Made by a program: the position numbers and the translations under genes. Under the pieces are notes generated by a model. It did not search any database. It was not told the origin of the DNA and worked only from the letters and a program-made list of their open reading frames with translations. DNA of 64,000 nucleotides, from IMG/VR virus record IMGVR_UViG_3300037010_001227, positions 124,001 through 188,000 of that record. One strand, 5' to 3'. This document shows positions 14,566 to 22,576 of this stretch, piece by piece; the first letter of the stretch is position 1, and each line of letters starts with the position of its first letter. Source of the stretch: a virus.

Positions 14566-15215
14566 TGACTAAGTCGTTTAAGTTTAATCTCAACTATGTA
14601 GTTTTTGGTGTTTTTTCTCTTGTGCTGATAGTGCTATCATATACAAAAACAGTTCCAATGTCTATGACAGAAGTTCTTGGGTTTATCACTGGAGCTTTGT
14701 GTGTCTGGCTCTGTGTGATAGAAAATATCTGGAACTGGCCTATTGGCATCGCTAATAGTGTATTCTTTCTGATTATGTTTTGGCAAGCTAATCTGTTTGC
14801 CGATTCACTACTTCAGATTGTATACATTACTACCGGTTTCTACGGCTGGTGGGAATGGTTGTATGGTGGAGAAAATAGAAGTAATCGTAAGATCGACAAT
14901 AGCAGTCTAATTGAATTAGCGTTAGTTATAGTGGCTGTAGGTGGGATTACGTGGCTCATGTATCTGCGTCTAACTGCAATCAAAGACGCTTCGCCATTCC
15001 TAGATGCTTTCACCACGGCTCTAAGCCTTGGTGGTCAGTATCTTCTGTGCAGGAAATTTATTCAAAATTGGCATTTCTGGATTGTTGCAGATATCCTTTA
15101 CATCTATCTGTATTTCAATCAGTCTTTGTATCTAACTGGTATTCTTTACATCGGTTTCTTCATCATGGCTTGTATGGGTCTATTTGAATGGAAGAGGAGA
15201 AAGAAGAATGGTTAA
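14565..15215 (+). CDS. pnuC: PnuC-type nicotinamide riboside transporter
   Basis: The 216-residue integral membrane protein has about seven hydrophobic segments. The PnuC signature WNWPIGIANSVFFL (near residues 63-76) and the GFYGWWEW motif (near 93-100) are both present. PnuC lets nicotinamide riboside cross the inner membrane by facilitated diffusion; phosphorylation traps it. The NadR-like enzyme that would do this lies 370 bases downstream, past a broken endonuclease. The pair gives the phage a route from riboside to NAD. Confidence 0.92.
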   Translation: MTKSFKFNLNYVVFGVFSLVLIVLSYTKTVPMSMTEVLGFITGALCVWLCVIENIWNWPIGIANSVFFLIMFWQANLFADSLLQIVYITTGFYGWWEWLYGGENRSNRKIDNSSLIELALVIVAVGGITWLMYLRLTAIKDASPFLDAFTTALSLGGQYLLCRKFIQNWHFWIVADILYIYLYFNQSLYLTGILYIGFFIMACMGLFEWKRRKKNG

Positions 15216-15244
15216 TACTTAATGTGTAATACTTGTTCTTGAAT

Positions 15245-15560
15245 TATTACACATTAACTGGACTTTCAGTATACCCATCCTGAGCTTTTGAATGACAATC
15301 TCTACATAATGTTGTTATATTCGATATTTATCCTGCTAAGTAAATATCAACTTTAACTGGTATAATAGAACAGTAAGGCTACCAAAAGACATATATTTTT
15401 TTAATCTATTACTCTATTACTAATTCCTATAGTGAGCTTATGTGTTCTTTTAGCTAGGTTTCTAATTGACTCCCGAGTTCGTGTAGGAAATATTGATTAC
15501 TATTGGAATAGTGTTGTAGTAATATATCGTCTTCTTATTTAATCCATTTAACTTTTGTCA
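15245..15560 (-). pseudogene. HNH endonuclease remnant
   Basis: On the minus strand, 15262-15330 reads ITTLCRDCHSKAQDGY, the C-terminal half of an HNH domain. Upstream pieces read RTRESIRNLAKRTHKL like a helix-turn-helix arm. Stops and frameshifts separate them. It sits between pnuC and nadR and fills what would otherwise be a 368-base empty gap. Confidence 0.6.
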
Positions 15561-15583
15561 TAGATGATTTCTCAAGGAATAAC

Positions 15584-16564
15584 ATGGTAAACGGATTAAT
15601 TTGCGGAAAATTCTATCCTTTCCACAAAGGACATGAATTTCTGATTAAAACTGCATCAGAACAATGTGATATATTAAACGTTCTGGTTGTAATAGGAGAC
15701 AATGAAGAACCACATGCTTATACAAGAGCAGAATGGATTAAAGCTACATTTCCTCGTAGCAATGTTCACGTTGGTAGCATTATGGATATTCATGATGATA
15801 CTAATTCAGAAGCCTGGGCGATAGCAACTAAGAAAGTAATAGACTACTGTGATATTCACAAAGTTTTCACAAGTGAAGATTACGGTAATGAATACGCAAA
15901 ATATCTTGGAGCAGAACATATCTGTGTGGATAAGAATCGAGTTACTTATCCTTGTTCTGGTTCTCTTATCAGGTCTAATCCTCTTGAACAGTGGGGATTT
16001 CTTCCTGATGCAGTTAAAGCCTATTATGCACTTCGTATCTGTATTATTGGTGCAGAGTCTACTGGAACCACAACTTTGGCAAAAGATCTTGCTAAATATT
16101 ATGGAACTACGTGGGTTGGAGAATATGGAAGACATTACACAGAATCTAGGGGTTTGAAAATTCCTTGGAAATCTTCTGAATTTGAACATATTGCAACAAT
16201 GCAGTCTTTAAATGAAGATGCAATCGCAAGAATCTGCAATAGAGTTCTTATCTGTGATACCGATGCTTTTGCTACTAAGTTATGGCATCGCAGGTATATG
16301 GAAGGAACAGATAATCCGATACTTAATGAGTTAATTGCCAGTAGAAATATTATGGGGCTTAAAAAATCTTTATACATTCTTACTGGTGATGAGATTCCCT
16401 TTGTTCCTGATTCTACCAGAGATGGTGAAAGTATTAGAAAACAAATGACAATAGACTTCATGAATGAGCTTAATAAAGAAAATCTCCCATGGATGATTGT
16501 TACTGGCTCTCCTGTGCAAAGAATGCTAGATGCAACAAGAGTAATTTCTTCTCTCCTGGGATAA
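15584..16564 (+). CDS. nadR: NadR-like NMN adenylyltransferase / ribosylnicotinamide kinase
   Basis: Residues 5-140 are a nucleotidyltransferase with the (H/F)xGH site in GKFYPFHKGHEF. Residues 150-326 are a P-loop kinase. The kinase would phosphorylate nicotinamide riboside to NMN, and the N-terminal domain would join NMN to AMP from ATP, giving NAD. The P-loop reads GAESTGTTT at about 155-163, with Thr where Lys is usual; I recall this Lys-less form in some NadR homologues, so it need not be inactive. It lacks the N-terminal repressor domain of enterobacterial NadR. Confidence 0.9.
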   Translation: MVNGLICGKFYPFHKGHEFLIKTASEQCDILNVLVVIGDNEEPHAYTRAEWIKATFPRSNVHVGSIMDIHDDTNSEAWAIATKKVIDYCDIHKVFTSEDYGNEYAKYLGAEHICVDKNRVTYPCSGSLIRSNPLEQWGFLPDAVKAYYALRICIIGAESTGTTTLAKDLAKYYGTTWVGEYGRHYTESRGLKIPWKSSEFEHIATMQSLNEDAIARICNRVLICDTDAFATKLWHRRYMEGTDNPILNELIASRNIMGLKKSLYILTGDEIPFVPDSTRDGESIRKQMTIDFMNELNKENLPWMIVTGSPVQRMLDATRVISSLLG

Positions 16565-16702
16565 CTTTACTACAAACAACGAAGATGAAGCAATTGCAGA
16601 ATTAACTAGACTAACCAGAGAGAATAACCAAGAATACATTTTGATTGTATCTACTTGGAAGTCCTCTCCACTTCAACTACTAATCAAATACGAAAGGTAT
16701 TA

Positions 16703-16985
16703 ACTTGAAACTAGTAATTTTTTTTGGCAAACAACGAAATTATTTTCCAGACTTTTTGTTAAATAATAAATATATAGTAGAAATAAAACCAAGTAGGTTA
16801 AAAATACTCCTACAGTATTAGCCAAACAACAGGCGGCTATAACTTATTACAATAGTATTAGGTTATTATATAAGACTATAACACCTAAAACTCACCACAG
16901 AACAAATAATAGAACTATGTAATAATAAAACAGTAATTTTTCTACCAAGATATGAAAAACTATTACAAGAAAAATATCTATAGGA
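16703..16985 (+). pseudogene. Remnant of an endonuclease with PD-(D/E)xK-like fold
   Basis: The pieces read RNYFPDFLL, then YIVEIKPSR, then in other frames VLAKQQAAITYYN and NKTVIFLPRYEKLL. D...E-x-K followed by an AK-rich helix is the EDxHD/VSR-like domain found at the end of some homing endonucleases. It is broken by at least two frameshifts. The 140 bases before it (16563-16702) hold an open frame without a start codon. Confidence 0.5.
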
Positions 16986-16994
16986 TGGTGTATT

Positions 16995-17474
16995 ATTAAA
17001 CTGGTTATATTGATGTGTGGAATACCAGGTTCTGGTAAAAGCACTACGTGCAAACGATTAGCTACCGATTACTTAAGCAAGGGATTTTCAGTTGAGATTT
17101 GTTCTGCTGACGATTTCTTTATGAAGAGCGGAACATATCAGTTCGATTTCAAGCTGTTGGGTTCAGCCCATAAAATGTGCCAAGGTTTATTTAAGGGTGC
17201 ATTAGAAAGAAATACTGATATTGTTATTGTTGACAACACTAACATAAGACCTCAAGATAGAAAGTATTACTATAAGGTCGCTGAAGAGCATGGTTATACT
17301 ATTGTTCTTGAAGTTATACAAGGTGATGTTGATATCTGTGAGCAGAGAAATGTTCATGGAGTTCCGCGAGAAACAATACAACGAATGAAAACAATGTTAA
17401 CCTTATCATCAGGTAAATACATTGTAACATTCAATTCAAACAATAACACTTTTGACGAAGTCAAGATTCTTTGA
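16995..17474 (+). CDS. P-loop kinase (polynucleotide kinase-like), apparent ATT start
   Basis: The protein opens (I)KLVILMCGIPGSGKST, with the P-loop GIPGSGKST about 9 residues in. Later come DNTN and RNVHGVP, as in the kinase half of polynucleotide kinase/N4BP2-type proteins, which phosphorylate 5' ends of RNA or DNA. The in-frame ATG at 17013 lies inside the first strand, too late for this fold. ATT 16995 gives the expected M-K-L-V-I-L N-terminus, with AGGATGG upstream. Confidence 0.75.
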   Translation: MKLVILMCGIPGSGKSTTCKRLATDYLSKGFSVEICSADDFFMKSGTYQFDFKLLGSAHKMCQGLFKGALERNTDIVIVDNTNIRPQDRKYYYKVAEEHGYTIVLEVIQGDVDICEQRNVHGVPRETIQRMKTMLTLSSGKYIVTFNSNNNTFDEVKIL

Positions 17475-17483
17475 GGTTTATAA

Positions 17484-17828
17484 ATGATTACTCTTTATTC
17501 CAAATGGCCTTATAAGAGAACTAAGGCCACCCGAGTTCTTTTCTGGCAAGTAGTGAATAATGAAACTGGTCTTACGATGAAGATCATGAATCTAGCTGAG
17601 TTTCTTCGTGATACTGGTATTGTGGTTGATTATAAGAAGTTGGTAAAATCGATATATAGAAATAATAACTTCACAAATCTTGAAGAGTTCTCAATTTATC
17701 GGATTCTCAAAAACAGAGAGTTTGATACTACTTTTGAAGTAGTAACAAAACGTAAAATTCGTAGGGATAAAGTAACTGGTAAGAAAACCTATAGACATCT
17801 TACTCTTCGTAATGGTGTAATTTCGTAA
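17484..17828 (+). CDS. Hypothetical basic protein, 114 aa
   Basis: It lies 9 bases after the kinase and overlaps the RNase III start (TAATG). The basic chain with Arg/Lys-rich C-terminus (KRKIRRDKVTGKKTYRH) may bind RNA, which would fit its neighbours. No family recognised. Confidence 0.6.
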   Translation: MITLYSKWPYKRTKATRVLFWQVVNNETGLTMKIMNLAEFLRDTGIVVDYKKLVKSIYRNNNFTNLEEFSIYRILKNREFDTTFEVVTKRKIRRDKVTGKKTYRHLTLRNGVIS

Positions 17829-18493
17829 TGCTGTCAACAATTATAACAAAAGAATCTCTAAGTAAAGCTAACGACTTAATTACACAAGCACTGGTTCATC
17901 AGTCATATGCTTTTGAGCATAAAGTGGAATCTAATGAGCGGTTAGAACTACTTGGAGATTCTGTTATTTCTCTTCTATGTATTAACTATCTGTATGAAAA
18001 ATATCCTCAATATGATGAAGGAGAACTCACTCAGATTAAAACATACATGGTAAATGGTAAACAACTATCACTTATAGGAGAGAAATTAGGATTAGACAAA
18101 CGAATCAAACTCGGAACAGGAGAAGTTCTTAGTTCTAAAACAGTGGGCCGTGCTTTTGAAGCTCTTATTGGTGCGTATTATTTGAGTATGGGCTTTGAAA
18201 GCACTAAAAAATGTCTTAACTTGATATTTGATCAGTTAGATTCTGGTCAAATTGAACAAATTCTTTATAACTACAAAGGGGATTTACAAAAATACTCTCA
18301 ATTGAAGTTTAAAGAAGATCCGCACTACGAAGTAACAAAACAAAGTGGACAACCACATAATAGAGAGTATACCGTAAAGGTTACAATTAAAAGCAATAAA
18401 ACGCTTACTGGAATCGGTTCAGGAAAAAGTAAGAAAGAAGCTGAACAACAGGCTGCAAAAACCCTTCTAGCCATATTGGAGAAGAAGCAATGA
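17828..18493 (+). CDS. rnc: Ribonuclease III
   Basis: The 221-residue protein has the full architecture: an endonuclease domain with the signature ERLELLGDS at residues 37-45 and the second acidic cluster (GRAFEALIGAYY, E near 115), then a double-stranded RNA-binding domain from about 150 to 218 ending GSGKSKKEAEQQAAKTLL. RNase III cuts double-stranded RNA. In this phage it could process the many intercistronic hairpins or host transcripts. It overlaps genes on both sides. Confidence 0.95.
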   Translation: MLSTIITKESLSKANDLITQALVHQSYAFEHKVESNERLELLGDSVISLLCINYLYEKYPQYDEGELTQIKTYMVNGKQLSLIGEKLGLDKRIKLGTGEVLSSKTVGRAFEALIGAYYLSMGFESTKKCLNLIFDQLDSGQIEQILYNYKGDLQKYSQLKFKEDPHYEVTKQSGQPHNREYTVKVTIKSNKTLTGIGSGKSKKEAEQQAAKTLLAILEKKQ

Positions 18494-18708
18494 TTAGCAT
18501 CCATCAGCGCGTAGTTAGTTTTCTCATCGAAAATCTGAAATGTGTTGAAACTACCAGCAAGAAAACTGTTCAGCCTTATCGGAAGTTTAGGTATCAGGGA
18601 ACTGAAAACTTCTTCTTGACTGACTCACGATTGTTTATTGGAGAATCTTTCTTGAATGCTCGACCAGCTGATTCTGTGTTCACAAAAGCAATCTCTTCTG
18701 GAAAATAG
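18490..18708 (+). CDS. Hypothetical protein, 72 aa
   Basis: It overlaps the RNase III stop (ATGA). The soluble, basic, Ser/Phe-rich chain has no motif recognised. Co-translation with rnc suggests shared timing. Confidence 0.6.
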   Translation: MISIHQRVVSFLIENLKCVETTSKKTVQPYRKFRYQGTENFFLTDSRLFIGESFLNARPADSVFTKAISSGK

Positions 18709-18768
18709 AGGTAGTAAATGATTAACGCAACTGCACTATTTTCTTTCATCTAAACAGGATATAATATA

Positions 18769-19290
18769 ATGACTGATTCTATAGCTCGTAAGATTGCCAA
18801 ACATCTTCATAAGAAGACTGTTGCTTTCACAGCAGACTTCTTCAAGAAACACGCAGATTATGTAAAGTTACAAACTGCCGAACTATCTCCAAAAGCTAAA
18901 GAACTTAAAAGGCTTATTGAAGAAGGTGATGTAGACTTTGGTTGTCAGCAGGATTCAGTAATTCAGGTTTTAGAAGTTTTACTCGGTGAAAAGCTGGGTA
19001 TTTACTATAATAACAGTAATTCTGATGAAGGCCCTTGGATGAATACTGATAGTTCCAAGGCTGGCCTTATCTACAAGAATCTAAATCCAGATAATGATGT
19101 TCGAGTAGGTGCTCTTCTTATGACTATTTCCAATGATGCTAATGACTTCATTGATAAAACTGGGACTGAAGAATATGCCGGAATCACATATGCTCTAAAT
19201 AAGTTTTCAGTTCCTACAGTAGATGAAATTGAAGCATTTGTGGAGAGCGTCACAGTTAAGAAACTTGGTGAGTTCATCGTAATTGTTTAA
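18769..19290 (+). CDS. Hypothetical protein, 173 aa
   Basis: The ATG follows AGGATATAATATA, which contains both a weak ribosome site and a TATAAT-like box. The first 65 residues are helical and basic, the rest mixed alpha/beta with acidic character. A DNA-condensing or regulatory role cannot be judged. No relative recognised. Confidence 0.6.
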   Translation: MTDSIARKIAKHLHKKTVAFTADFFKKHADYVKLQTAELSPKAKELKRLIEEGDVDFGCQQDSVIQVLEVLLGEKLGIYYNNSNSDEGPWMNTDSSKAGLIYKNLNPDNDVRVGALLMTISNDANDFIDKTGTEEYAGITYALNKFSVPTVDEIEAFVESVTVKKLGEFIVIV

Positions 19291-19306
19291 CTAAATTATC
19301 ATATAT

Positions 19307-19370
19307 CGCGTCTACTAAACCTCTCCAGAGACTAAACGCTTACAAAAGCTGACTGTGTATGTTATAGTAG
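19307..19370 (+). repeat. Degenerate duplicate of the following small gene
   Basis: 19307-19338 and 19348-19370 match 19416-19446 and 19475-19498 at most positions (shared ACCTCTCCAGA and GACTGTG-ATGTT). The first copy has no open frame, so this looks like a partial tandem duplication in which one copy decayed. Confidence 0.5.
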
Positions 19371-19388
19371 CAATCTTGTAGTATAGCA

Positions 19389-19502
19389 GTGAGAATTAAA
19401 TTTGATGAATTTAAAGACGCCTACGAAACCTCTCCAGAAGTCAACGACACAATTATAGAAATTAAGAAATACCAGTCGGACTGTGCATGTTTTCGTAGTT
19501 AA
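19389..19502 (+). CDS. 37-residue protein, GTG start
   Basis: A short, clean frame with GTG start; the ribosome site is weak. The helical product ends DCACFRS. The decayed copy just upstream suggests that the sequence was once selected. Confidence 0.35.
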   Translation: MRIKFDEFKDAYETSPEVNDTIIEIKKYQSDCACFRS

Positions 19503-19508
19503 TCCAGT

Positions 19509-19576
19509 AGAGTCACTATCATTACCACATTCTGTAATATTATAAAATTATAGGTAATGATAGTGACTCTTTTTCT
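19509..19576 (+). terminator. Rho-independent terminator with a long loop
   Basis: An 18-bp stem (AGAGTCACTATCATTACC with GGTAATGATAGTGACTCT) spans a 26-base AT-rich loop, then T5CT4. Confidence 0.85.
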
Positions 19577-19590
19577 TTTATGGAGATAAA

Positions 19591-19932
19591 ATGAAACAAC
19601 TAAAAGCAGCTCTTGAGAAAGCTGGATTCAAAAAACAAGCTATGAAACAAGGTGAGAAACGGTATAAAGTGTTTCATTTACCTTCTGCTCAGTTTCTTTC
19701 ATACCTTGGATACCCAGATTCCAAGAAGAAAAAGAAAGCCCCTGTAGTGGCAATATTTAAAAGTAAAGCAGCTGCTGGACATGCAAGAGATTCAGTAACA
19801 GGCTGGAATACAAAAGAAAAGTATTCCTGTTTTGGCTTTGTTGACAAGATCCCTAAAACTCAACTACATATTGATCTGTTTGACATCATTGAGGTAGACG
19901 AGTATGAAAATACCCAAGATCACAATTTCTAA
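19591..19932 (+). CDS. Hypothetical protein of the FHLPS family, 113 aa
   Basis: It starts after ATGGAGA. The core reads YKVFHLPSAQFL, then a Lys-rich loop, VAIFKSKAAA, and ends LFDIIEVDEYE. The same layout (FHxPxS near the N-terminus, FDxIEV near the C-terminus) occurs in the tandem genes at 31398-32377, so these are paralogues. Function unknown. Confidence 0.6.
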   Translation: MKQLKAALEKAGFKKQAMKQGEKRYKVFHLPSAQFLSYLGYPDSKKKKKAPVVAIFKSKAAAGHARDSVTGWNTKEKYSCFGFVDKIPKTQLHIDLFDIIEVDEYENTQDHNF

Positions 19933-20236
19933 CAAAGCTAAATACACTATAGTTAGTATATTAGAAGGATCTCTCTTGCTAGGAATGGTAGTTGGATTGT
20001 TTGTGTTAACAAACACAAGAGAACCAGAAATCATCAAAACAACAGGAAGTATCTCTAAGCTCGAACTTGTTTTAGACGAACCTCCATCAGCATATTATGT
20101 TCGTGTTAGTCTTAGAAGCTCTAACTTGTCACCTCTTGTGACTAATTTAAAGGTTGGAGAAACATTACACTTGAATCATCAGTATGTATTTTTTACTAAA
20201 AACAATGTAATCCTATATCACACGGACAGCAAGTAA
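19904..20236 (+). CDS. Single-pass membrane protein, 110 aa
   Basis: The gene overlaps the previous one by 29 bases. A basic N-terminus precedes one membrane segment (residues 13-35, IVSILEGSLLLGMVVGLFVL) and an 75-residue beta-rich outer part. This is type II topology with the body outside the cytoplasm. Unknown role. Confidence 0.6.
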   Translation: MKIPKITISNKAKYTIVSILEGSLLLGMVVGLFVLTNTREPEIIKTTGSISKLELVLDEPPSAYYVRVSLRSSNLSPLVTNLKVGETLHLNHQYVFFTKNNVILYHTDSK

Positions 20237-20374
20237 CTCTCAACCAACCACTCTAAAGAGTATCGGACTAAACATGACCTGACTAAAACGAGTAATTTCT
20301 TTTTCTTTAAATATTAGTATGATTGACGTTATGGAGCATTAGTAGAATATTTTGATGCCCCGGAGGCTGTTATA

Positions 20375-20563
20375 ATGAAAACTATTTCTATCTTCATTGA
20401 TGAAGCTATTAAAGATGGCATCGAATTTTGTAAGAAAGGTATTCCTCTTCAGAACAATCCTTATAAGTCCTTTAACGAAGATCCAGAGGTCATATGGACT
20501 GCTGCTGATTGTTTTGAAGAAGCATACAAATTTTTCGAAGCGAGAAAAAATGAACAAAACTGA
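20375..20563 (+). CDS. RMF-like small protein A, 62 aa
   Basis: CCGGAGG before the ATG. The pattern A-x-x-D-G-x-E...G-I-P...N-P-Y...W-x-A-A...A-Y resembles ribosome modulation factor-like proteins, which dimerise or silence ribosomes. The following gene shows the pattern more strongly and overlaps this one, so they may be a pair. This is pattern recognition only. Confidence 0.5.
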   Translation: MKTISIFIDEAIKDGIEFCKKGIPLQNNPYKSFNEDPEVIWTAADCFEEAYKFFEARKNEQN

Positions 20564-20822
20564 TTATATTAATTTCCTAGAGATAATTTTTGACTTAGTT
20601 GGATCACAAAACTCAACTGAAGCCTTAAGTCTTATTGACGGTTCAAAAGAAGAATTACTAAAAGCTTACAATGATGGGTATGACGCACAAAAGACTGCAA
20701 TTCCTTTTGATACTAACCCCTTTCCAGAAGTTAAAGATACCACCTACAACTCTTACATTGCATGGGCAGAAGGTTGGATGAATGCTTATCTGGAAACTGT
20801 CAACACAGATACAGGAGACTAA
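20550..20822 (+). CDS. RMF-like small protein B, 90 aa
   Basis: Residues 38-82 read AYNDGYDAQ...NPF...YIAWAEGWMNAY, close to the RMF signature (AYxxGYxA...NP...W..GW..A). RMF blocks ribosome active sites in stationary cells; a phage version might target host ribosomes. ATG 20550 is just before the previous stop; longer frames upstream are shadows. Confidence 0.55.
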   Translation: MNKTDYINFLEIIFDLVGSQNSTEALSLIDGSKEELLKAYNDGYDAQKTAIPFDTNPFPEVKDTTYNSYIAWAEGWMNAYLETVNTDTGD

Positions 20823-21662
20823 ATGAAGCGAGATGTTCGGGATATCTGCACACAACGTTCTTATCTTGATGAAGGTTGTATGTCTAATGATAAGAACGTA
20901 AATCCTTTTGACGAAGATACTCGATTGGAACAGAAAAGAATTCTGTCTCATGCTAAACAGACAAGTTCTTGGTCGCGTGGTGGTGGATACGTTTGTAACT
21001 ATCGTTATATCCGTCGGTTTATTGAAAAGAATGTCGGAAGAGCCTGGAATGATGTTTTCAGTGAACTTTGTAAAGTAGCTGATTCTCGACAACTCACTTC
21101 TTTACGAGTTAGGGAAGAAGCAACAAGAACTTTGATTTCTTTAGTTCCTTGTCATGTAAGCAAAACTACTGGCAATTTAGTAGACGCTTACGGTAAAATC
21201 GTCACTAACAAAGCCTCTATTTACCAATGCAAAAAATTCTATGTTGATGACAATGGAATTCTTTGTGAGTTTGTGCCTCAAAAAGTAGACCCTAAAGATA
21301 GTCCTAAATATTACCAGTATACTCCACCACCTAAAATTGATCCTTTCAATCCCAGTGGTAGGAACATGCGTATCAAAGCCAATCAATACCTTGTTGGTGT
21401 TGGTTCTAATCATTACATAATTGATACGATTGATATTTCTAAGGTGTCTCCTAACAAGTTGTTTACTACTCTTATAGAACATGGTGATGTTATTCTGAAT
21501 ATGAGACATCCCAAAGGATATCCAGAATATTACAAACTCAATCCTGAACTTCTTGAAAAGGATTTAAGAGCTATCTATTCTGGTGATCTGGTTCTTGGAT
21601 ATCGTAAATCTGCTGCAACTCAAAGCATCCTCAATGAAAACTGGAAACAACCAGTCGAATAA
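20823..21662 (+). CDS. Conserved-looking phage protein, 279 aa
   Basis: GGAGACTAA leads straight into the ATG. Residues 44-75 read SSWSRGGG...YRYIRRFIEKNVGRAWNDVFSE, a motif (RF-I-x-K-N-V-G-R-x-W-x-x-V-F-S-E) I have met in uncharacterised phage proteins. A Pro-rich linker near 170-180 separates it from a C-terminal domain. No catalytic residues stand out. Confidence 0.65.
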   Translation: MKRDVRDICTQRSYLDEGCMSNDKNVNPFDEDTRLEQKRILSHAKQTSSWSRGGGYVCNYRYIRRFIEKNVGRAWNDVFSELCKVADSRQLTSLRVREEATRTLISLVPCHVSKTTGNLVDAYGKIVTNKASIYQCKKFYVDDNGILCEFVPQKVDPKDSPKYYQYTPPPKIDPFNPSGRNMRIKANQYLVGVGSNHYIIDTIDISKVSPNKLFTTLIEHGDVILNMRHPKGYPEYYKLNPELLEKDLRAIYSGDLVLGYRKSAATQSILNENWKQPVE

Positions 21663-21670
21663 ATAACCTA

Positions 21671-21704
21671 AACAGGGTTCACTATTAATAGTGAACCCTG
21701 TTTT
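21671..21704 (+). terminator. Terminator-like palindrome
   Basis: ACAGGGTTCACTATT and AATAGTGAACCCTGT form an almost loop-less 15-bp stem followed by TTTTATTTT. Confidence 0.8.
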
Positions 21705-21720
21705 ATTTTGGGAGAACTTA

Positions 21721-22104
21721 GTGGATAAGAATACTGCTCCCAGCTATCATTGGGAACAAACACTTAAAGAACAAACTGGTAAAGAGATTAAAACCAAATG
21801 TTCTGCATATAAATGGGAAAATGGCTTGTATCGGTATTTCTTTAGAAATGTTCGAAACGATTATTATTTTGAATGTTTAGTTTACCGAGGACAATATCCA
21901 CCCTCTGTAGGTAATGCCTTTTTTCTAAATGCGTATAATAAAATTTATATGCATGTAGGAAAATGTATTCGATGTGAAAAATGGCGAGAAAACATTGAGG
22001 AACAGTTCTGTCCAAGATGTATGGATGCTGTTAAATCTCTTGAAGATTGTAAGTCAATCGCACTAACAGAAATTGATTATGAGCTTAGACTCATCAAATT
22101 CTAA
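21721..22104 (+). CDS. Hypothetical zinc-ribbon protein, 127 aa
   Basis: GGGAG precedes GTG 21721. Cys pairs CIRC (about 90-93) and CPRC (about 106-109) form a zinc ribbon at the C-terminal third; the N-terminal part is aromatic and basic. Nucleic-acid binding is plausible. Unknown. Confidence 0.6.
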   Translation: MDKNTAPSYHWEQTLKEQTGKEIKTKCSAYKWENGLYRYFFRNVRNDYYFECLVYRGQYPPSVGNAFFLNAYNKIYMHVGKCIRCEKWRENIEEQFCPRCMDAVKSLEDCKSIALTEIDYELRLIKF

Positions 22105-22128
22105 GAGTTTTAGTGTATAATAAACTAG

Positions 22129-22326
22129 ATGAATGAGCATTACTTTGGTTTCTTTATCCTATTGGTGCCATGAATTGTGTTTTATAGCTAACAGCAAAAA
22201 TGAAAGTTGCTAAAGATACTATACATATTGTTTTTGGTAATTCTTCGTTCAACACTGTTTATATTATTTGTTGGACTATTAACAAAATGTGTTCTTATTA
22301 TCATAAAGGCTAGTCATGACAAATAA
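22129..22326 (+). pseudogene. Small membrane-protein gene with three in-frame stops
   Basis: The frame from ATG 22129 to TAA 22324 is interrupted by TGA 22171, TAA 22189 and TGA 22201, but otherwise encodes two hydrophobic segments (FGFFILLV and ILYILFLVILRSTLFILFVG). Reading the stops as Trp and Gln gives a sensible protein. Its end overlaps the next start, as functional neighbours do here. Confidence 0.5.
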
Positions 22327-22576
22327 TTTTGATTCTATTGAAGATGAACTGAAGTTCATTTTTGAAACCCGTAAAACTTCGTATCCAAACAATCCAAAAG
22401 AATTTCTAAAACGTCTAGGTCAGATTTATCTTCTTGGCACTATTAGTGAAGAAGCTTTCAATATTGCCAAAGATATTTATAACGGCACAGGATCAGCAAA
22501 GAAGTCTTCCTCAAGTAGAGCTTCTACTCACGATCCTTATGAAAGTGGTGGTCGAGTTACGAATAGTAGGTGTTAA
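22316..22576 (+). CDS. Hypothetical protein, 86 aa
   Basis: AAAGG before the ATG. A helical acidic N-terminal half is followed by a Ser/Arg-rich disordered tail (SAKKSSSSRAS). It ends at the start of the first radical SAM gene and may be its small partner, an inference from adjacency alone. Confidence 0.6.
   Translation: MTNNFDSIEDELKFIFETRKTSYPNNPKEFLKRLGQIYLLGTISEEAFNIAKDIYNGTGSAKKSSSSRASTHDPYESGGRVTNSRC

Noticed and set aside
14260-14570. NAD- or riboside-sensing riboswitch before pnuC
   Set aside because: The only strong structure there is an ordinary terminator for the upstream unit; no known riboswitch core could be recognised.
18750-18770. TATAAT boxes (also near 13172, 22115, 23465, 27455) as promoters
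   Set aside because: In AT-rich DNA such boxes are expected by chance; none has a good TTGACA at 16-18 bases, so I do not call promoters.
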